A DNA stretch of 64,000 nt. Origin: Xylogone sp. PMI_703 (lineage: Eukaryota; Ascomycota; Leotiomycetes). Positions within the stretch are counted from its first letter, which is position 1, and each line of letters starts with the position of its first letter. Positions 58,805 through 64,000 of this stretch are shown one piece after another. The stretch is taken from contig JAJTUQ010000002.1 of assembly GCA_021399445.1 (NCBI GenBank), forward strand, positions 7,626,001-7,690,000. Reading direction: 5' to 3'. Made by a program: the position numbers and the translations under genes. A model generated the notes under the pieces. It saw only the letters and a list, made by a program, of their open reading frames with translations, was not told the origin of the DNA and did no database searches.

Positions 58805-59083
58805 ATGTATGGCTACGATTCTGGCTCTAGCAGTAGCGAAGCCGCAAGTGAGTTCAGCATTAATCGTCGGAGGAAAGAGGCCGACCGCAGCTGTTCCCTC
58901 TGTGGTGGATGTGGTTACACTGAAAGACGGGTCACCGAACTGCTATCTTTTCCGTGTTCTGAGTGCGGTGGGAGGGGACGGCGTACTGGTGAGATGGCAT
59001 CCTGTCTTGACTGTCAAGGAACGGGACTATACTGGCGTAGACAGACAGTTACGAAACGGGATCGCTGCGACTGCCGGAGATAG
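58805..59083 (+). CDS. Small protein with DnaJ-type CxxCxGxG zinc motifs
   Basis: 92 residues, single exon. Four pairs of cysteines: Cys30/33 (CSLCGGCGY), Cys51/54 (CSECGGRGR), Cys67/70 (CLDCQGTGL) and a final Cys88/90 (CDC). The first three are near-perfect CxxCxGxG repeats as in the cysteine-rich domain of class A J proteins, where they bind two zinc ions in the order 1-4 and 2-3; here the fourth is shortened. No J domain (no HPD) is present within the gene or just outside it. The N-terminus is Ser/Gly-rich (MYGYDSGSSSS). Cytosolic or nuclear by lack of a signal. It could be a free-standing thiol/zinc chaperone domain; function unknown. It lies among decayed genes but is itself intact. Confidence 0.7.
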   Translation: MYGYDSGSSSSEAASEFSINRRRKEADRSCSLCGGCGYTERRVTELLSFPCSECGGRGRRTGEMASCLDCQGTGLYWRRQTVTKRDRCDCRR

Positions 59084-59589
59084 TAGGGAGACAGTGAAGG
59101 TTGCTACAGTATCCGTGTTCCTTTGATCTATCTGGGGTTTTTGTCATTTAATATCTGTCTGCCTTTAGTCTGCTTGTTTCTGCATGCTTTTATTGGATGC
59201 CTGTCAGTGTTATTTCAAGCATGCTTGATGTGGTCTATATATTGTTATATTGTAAGTTGGTTCCAGACTTCGTCCTTGATGAAGTGCGCTTGTATTGGGG
59301 GCACTTTAATGGGCACGCTAAACTACTAGTGCATACTAATAATTTGTGCTATGAGAATATTTTGTAGCTACATGTGAATAAGGGTTATCTTGTACAATTG
59401 TGCAAAAGCATAAAATGAGTATATCTCTTTGTTTGCACAGTTCTTTGTTGTAGGCAAACATGATTAGCACGTGCCATAGCCGAGATACATCTACATCTCC
59501 TCCGCACAACACATCATCATCTCAGGGTCTTATTTGTTTTATTTGACATAGCTATTAGCTTAATATAGTCCTTCATTATCATCACAACA
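59084..59589. other. Spacer with possible 3' untranslated region
   Basis: T-rich at 59150-59260; the 68-codon frame starting 59123 is hydrophobic by composition but unsupported. The last part is promoter of the next gene. Confidence 0.4.
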
Positions 59590-60236
59590 ATGGAAGCAAC
59601 AGCAAGCAAGACTGAAAAGCCCCTGGAGCCGCCGGTCCGCATACTAGTTCAAACCTTGACCCATCTGGTTCCAGGTAAAGAGTGCTTTGAGCGAATGTTT
59701 TTTATATTGGACCGTATATGTCAACATCACTGGAACTGTGATTTCGATGTTCCGAAATTTCGCAGGGCGTCATACAATTGTCAATTTGCCTTCAACAACC
59801 GACGTTGCTTCTTTCTAGTAGATTATGGCGAATCTCAGAATGATGATGATGTGCCTATTCTGTTCTATGAGTGGACGGGAGAGACTCTGTAAGAACTGTG
59901 TTCAAGCCGATAATGTTCTTGTCAAGTTAACACCAGCTGCATAGAAAACCAGCACAGCATCTAGCGGCGGACCCAAAGATTCAGGCTGGGCTTAAAGATT
60001 TTCATTTTACTCGGCAGCCAAAGAAACGTGAGGAGCTAGAGGTTCCGATTCCCAGGCTTGTGAAATCAAGACTCTATTACGAGGAGCATCTTTCGGATTC
60101 TGAGATGGATCACATGAGAAAGCATCCGGAGGATATGGAGTGGCTTAAGGCCCATATCAGGCCTAGATTATGGAGGAAATTTGTGGTGGAGATGAATGCC
60201 TACAGGTCCGATAGCGACCCAGTTATCAAAGAATAA
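59590..60236 (+). CDS. Hypothetical protein, 196 residues
   Basis: Not recognised. Exons 59590-59888 and 59945-60236 with a GT-AG intron; frame continuous across it. The first exon has several aromatic and cysteine residues (CFERMFFILDRICQHHWNCDF) and ends FYEWTGETL. The second is charged and helical, with EELEVPIPRLVKSRLYYEEHL and MDHMRKHPEDMEWLKAHIRPRLWRK split over its length, ending SDPVIKE. No signal peptide or membrane span. Intact in a region of relics. A small regulatory or nucleic-acid-associated role is possible but there is no evidence for it. Confidence 0.6.
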
Positions 60237-60479
60237 CCGTGATAATTTGAGGCTATTATGAGATAGATGCTACACGCCTGTCTTTAATGGAAATCGAGCA
60301 TGACTAGGTCGAGAAAATAAGACCATTCCATTTCTGTATTGATTAGAGCCATACTTATAAAGTCCACAAAAAAAAAAAGAGGCAAGCCCAGATGGAATGC
60401 AGTTTATTTGAAGCTGATCGGACAGCCGCCAATCAGGTTGGCTACTAAGCTCGTGGGCGGGTAAGGAATATTGACTATT

Positions 60480-60985
60480 CATAAGTGAATTATTAAATTG
60501 CTGGCTCGTGTTGAGGCCATGCACAGAAAAGGTGTCCCTTTATCTGAGTTGCAGCTAATCATGATTGGGGCATGAACAAATCGTCCTGCTGCTAGTGCTT
60601 CACTTTCATATCCTGAAGTATATCTCCATCAATGGTTGGCTGCCAGGTCTGGCCGTAGTATTTTAGAGCACTAGAGTCGAGGACAGAATTAAGTTGACTG
60701 TATGGAACACTGGGTAGACATTCTCGAGAGTCCAAAGATAAGTTACATCCAACGGAATCAACTGGTTTATCATATAGAGGCTAGAAAACTGATAAGGGAC
60801 TGCTGACTCCATTATTGCGCTCCGGAATTGATGGTCAACTTAAATTCAAGGGATCTGGATGCCTAAAGCGTAACTTTCCTACCGGTGGCTGGACATAAGG
60901 AATACCTAGGAAATAATCTTGAGCGTATTGTGACGAATAAACACTAATATATGTTCCATTCCTGACTGTTACTCTTGGTTGATGC
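60480..60985 (-). pseudogene. Relic of a type-B carboxylesterase with its catalytic middle deleted
   Basis: Read on the minus strand, 60985-60835 encodes the N-terminal family signature (VTVRNGTYISVYSS, then YAQDYFLGIPYVQPPVGKLR and FRHPDPLNLS), ending in a TGA at 60835-60837 where a tryptophan codon is expected. From about 60775 the sequence resumes much later in the family order (VGCNLSLDSRECLPSVPYSQ, then ALKYYGQTWQPTIDGD). A frameshift near 60600-60618 precedes EALAAGRFVHAPIMISCNS, and a further shift leads into SVHGLNTSQQFNNSL. About 200 residues between the two parts, including the GESAG nucleophile elbow, are missing. Dead gene. Confidence 0.8.
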
Positions 60986-62324
60986 CTATATGTAACCTTA
61001 TTATAAGGCTTGCATAGCTACCCTGGAGTACAGACACAGGTAGACCAGTCACCAATAAGCGGTGTCTTCAATAGAACAGAAAACATTGTTGTACAAATTT
61101 ATTACTTATTTGAACCCTTAGGCATGAGCTCTACAAGGGGTTAGCGTGTAATGTTCCTCCAAGTACTCCCCGAAGTTCTTCTCTTCATTACTCATTACCA
61201 AAGTAATTTTAATGCAGCAAAAAAACCAGTCAGTCAAATAAGATCACAAATGGTCTATAATAACGTTTCATTCCGTACCAATTGAGTGCGTCATAATGCA
61301 TATAACACGTTCTCATACGAGTCGTTGACATCGGTTGACATTGTAAGTAGATTTAGCTCAACCCTTAAATTGGTGAGCGGGGAAGCTCCCCATGGGGTCG
61401 GCGGCGCAGAAATTCGATATTCGCTCGGAAGGGTTGATATTTCGGACATGATTAACATGCAACAAATATGCTTATAAGTAGCGCTTCCGGGCGATTGACT
61501 ATAACCAACTATCATCTCCGAGCGAATGTGACTCTATAGTAAATTTTAGCTTTGCTAGTTGGAATCAGGAGCTGTACGCCTATGCGTTGACTTTTGAATT
61601 TTAAACTCGGCATTTATCCAAAACTTCTTGTCAATAATATCGAATCTACAAGGTATTGCCACGTATCTTAAGGTTTACATCAAACAAGATCATTGGCAGA
61701 GTCATGTTGTATCATACCGTACATCTGTATATATGTTAATATTCGTAATAATTCTAATTACATAGATCCTACAATGTAGCTGCCCCTACAATGGTTTGCT
61801 CTTAGATATAACAACTTCAATAAAGGCAAGTGGAATGAGCTGGAGTGTTGTAATAAGATTAGAATCCCCGGTATGATCTTGCATGTCTAACTTCCTCTCA
61901 GAAAAACTAGTGCACCAGGCTTAACCTTAAGAAAAGCTCGCTCGGAAAAGACTCTTGAGCGAGCAGTGTTCCTACCGAGCGTCCCCACTGTGGAGAGAGT
62001 CTGGGGAGATGAGCTAAGCTGTGTGGAGGAAAGAGCCGCAGTCTAACTGGGAATCACACAGATTTAGGTTGGCCTTCAGCTTCTCCTCGCCCTAAGCCTA
62101 AGAATATTGGTGTAATCATACTGTAAATTGTCTGTATCATCAGCAAGGATGCGCCGTCCTCGCATGCCCTCCTCAAATAGAGAGGATCTGCTTGGACTCC
62201 GGGGAATTTATATAAATCCCTGGAGTGACACCCTGACCGTCTGCCTACTCTTTCCACCTTCCCATCGTTATTACATCTCCTCCGGTGTGAGGAATAATCA
62301 CCCGCACCTATCGTGCTCACAACG
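60986..62324. other. Spacer; promoter of the GH3 relic at its right end
   Basis: AT-rich in 61090-61880, no gene recognised. Frames at 61286-61515 (both strands) are unsupported. 61950-62324 is more GC-rich and contains the TATA box described separately. Confidence 0.4.
62209..62217 (+). promoter_or_regulatory. TATA box of the GH3 relic
   Basis: TATATAAAT lies about 110 bp upstream of the ATG at 62325, a usual distance. The promoter looks intact although the gene is broken. Confidence 0.45.
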
Positions 62325-64000
62325 ATGCAGCTTATCACGACCGTCTTGCTCCTCTCTCCGCTCGCCCAGGCATTTAGCCCGAGGCAGGTGGCTCGAGCAG
62401 ATGTCATTACCGATGACACCTACTTCTACGGCCAATCGCCGCCGGTGTATCCTACCCGTAGGCTTAACCCTCTCATCAATCTCGGTTGATTGATTCGGAA
62501 ATGTCAATGTTAGTATTAATGCTAATATAAACCTGCAGCCAAGATGCGCAAGAACGGGTCTTGGGCAGCCGCGTATGCCAAGGCGATGGATCTCATCAAC
62601 AGAATGACTGTTGAGGAGAAAGTGAATGTCACTCTTGGCCAGTCAGGCACGACACGCACTGACGCCACTGGGGGAGTGCCTCGCCTTGGTTTCCCCGGTC
62701 TCTGTTTCAACGGCGCCACGGCGGGCATGAAGCAACAGGAGCTGGTCAACGGTTACCCAGGCAGTATCCACTCTGGCGCTTCCTGGAATAGGGAGATGAA
62801 CTATGCGCGTGCTGCTACCATGGCTCAAGAATTCAAAGTTAAAGGTGCCAACGTTTAGGGCGCACCTCTTGTTGGCCCTCTCGGCCGCCTGCCGCGTGGT
62901 GGGAGAAACAATGGAGGCTTCAGCAATGACCGTACGTTAGGGAAGCTTTCTTCCAATTTAGACGGAGTATAGTAGAGAGACATCTACTGACAGAGTTTGG
63001 CGTAGCATATCTTGCCGGACAGTTGGCGGTTCAGATGACAGAGGGCATTGGTTCTGTAGGCGTCATGTCAACCGTCAAGCATTTTATTGGTTACGAGCAA
63101 GAGAGCTTCCGCCTGAACTCAAACTACAATGGGACTGCGACCTTTCCAGTGTCTTCTAACATCGACGACAGGACCATGCATGAGCTTTACCTTTGGCCGT
63201 GGGCAGATGTCATCCGTGCTGGTGCCCCCTGCCATCATGTGCTCCTACAACCGCGTCAATAACTCGCGGGCTTGCCAAAACAGCAAGACCATCAATGGTC
63301 TTCTGAAAGGCGAACTGGGCTTCCAGGGCTGGGTCATGACTGACTGGGGTGCTCTTTCTGCAGGTTATGCAGCCGCTGAAGCTGGCCTCGATGCTGTCAT
63401 GCCCAGTCCTGGAACTTGGTGGGGAACCAATGGCAACCTGATTGTCGAAGCCGTTAAGAACGGCAGCATGGATAAGTCTCGACTAGATGATATGGCCGCC
63501 AGGATCCTCACACCGTGGTACTATCTTGGTCAGGACTGGGGATATACGCCTGAAGGCTACGGAACAACCACCGATTTCGCTGCTCCCCATCGTAAAGTTT
63601 ACGCCCGTAATCCGGCGTCCAACTCCATCATTCTGCAGAACGCAATGGAAGGACATGTCCTTGTCAAAAACACCAACAATGCGCTGCCGCTGAAGAAACC
63701 GCAAATGGTCTCTGTTTTCGGCTATGACGCCGAAACTCCACGTATGATGAATATTCCAAACCCAGCCAACGGTCGTGGTTGGTTGAGTGGTACCGAGTCA
63801 GTAGATCCGAACGGCCCAAGAGTCAGTATCTTCTCACCAGCGTGCGCATATAACGGCACATTGGTTCACGCAGGTTAGTCTCTAGTCTAAATTTTATCAA
63901 ACTCTTCTGTTCTGAGGATGACAGCTAAATGGATATCAAGGTGGATCCGAAACGAGTGCTCCTGCCCATATGCATTCCCCATTTAACGCTATCATGGACC
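62325..64000 (+). pseudogene. Broken GH3 beta-glucosidase, secreted type (3' end outside window)
   Basis: Intact family members are secreted and release glucose from beta-glucosides. Exons read as 62325-62457, 62539-62931, 62994-63873 and 63941->64000. A signal peptide MQLITTVLLLSPLAQA is followed by SWAAAYAKAMDLINRMTVEEKV, typical of the GH3 N-terminal domain. Two lesions disrupt it. A TAG stop at 62856-62858 replaces the glutamine expected in KGANVQLGP, with reading resuming in the same frame (VGPLGRLPRGGR). One extra C in the run near 63224-63228 shifts the frame within AGAPAIMCSYNRVNNS. After the shift the nucleophile region GWVMTDWGA and the second domain (HVLVKNTNNALPLKK) are well preserved. 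This suggests recent loss, or sequence errors. Confidence 0.85.

Overview
The window is nuclear DNA of a filamentous ascomycete (Pezizomycotina). Genes are split by short GT-AG introns of about 40-160 bp with fungal branch points. The family content is typical of moulds: Zn2Cys6 regulators, FAD monooxygenases, an intradiol dioxygenase, a DHA1-type MFS transporter, GH3 and type-B carboxylesterase sequences. No ribosomal RNA, tRNA, CRISPR or intact transposon was recognised. The species cannot be named from the sequence.

Layout. 1-4.9 kb: two tandem minus-strand paralogues of an unrecognised family sharing a 22-nt micro-exon. 5.9-6.9 kb: myo-inositol oxygenase. 7.5-9.8 kb: a Zn2Cys6 regulator whose DNA-binding domain looks damaged. 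11.8-29.3 kb: a candidate catabolic cluster holding a D-2-hydroxyacid dehydrogenase, a phenol-hydroxylase-like FAD monooxygenase, a predicted secreted leucine-rich protein, an intradiol ring-cleavage dioxygenase with all four iron ligands, an Hbn1/Frm2-like nitroreductase, a TfdB-like FAD monooxygenase, a Zn2Cys6 regulator, a secreted epoxide hydrolase and an SDR. A perfect 14-bp palindrome of CGG-N6-CCG type occurs twice inside this cluster, upstream of the dioxygenase and between the divergent nitroreductase and TfdB-like genes. That is what a cluster-specific regulator site should look like.

32.5-45.5 kb: three more Zn2Cys6 regulators, a flavin amine oxidase and a J-domain protein, separated by long gene-poor DNA (29.3-32.5 and 34.3-37.2 kb). 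46.6-52.0 kb: a 1,320-residue TPR-like protein ending in a CHAT caspase-like protease domain with an intact His/Cys pair, head to head with a 313-residue protein of unknown function. This is a plausible protease/partner module of fungal self-defence type. 52.5-54.5 kb: a six-exon MFS transporter with one likely GC-AG intron (five exons after the start exon counted separately in its entry).

57-64 kb is largely relics: a frameshifted alpha/beta hydrolase, a carboxylesterase lacking its catalytic middle, and a GH3 beta-glucosidase with a stop and a frameshift. They surround two small intact genes, one of them a mini protein with DnaJ-type CxxCxGxG zinc motifs. Exon junctions were read by eye from splice signals, reading frame and family conservation, so they need transcript confirmation.
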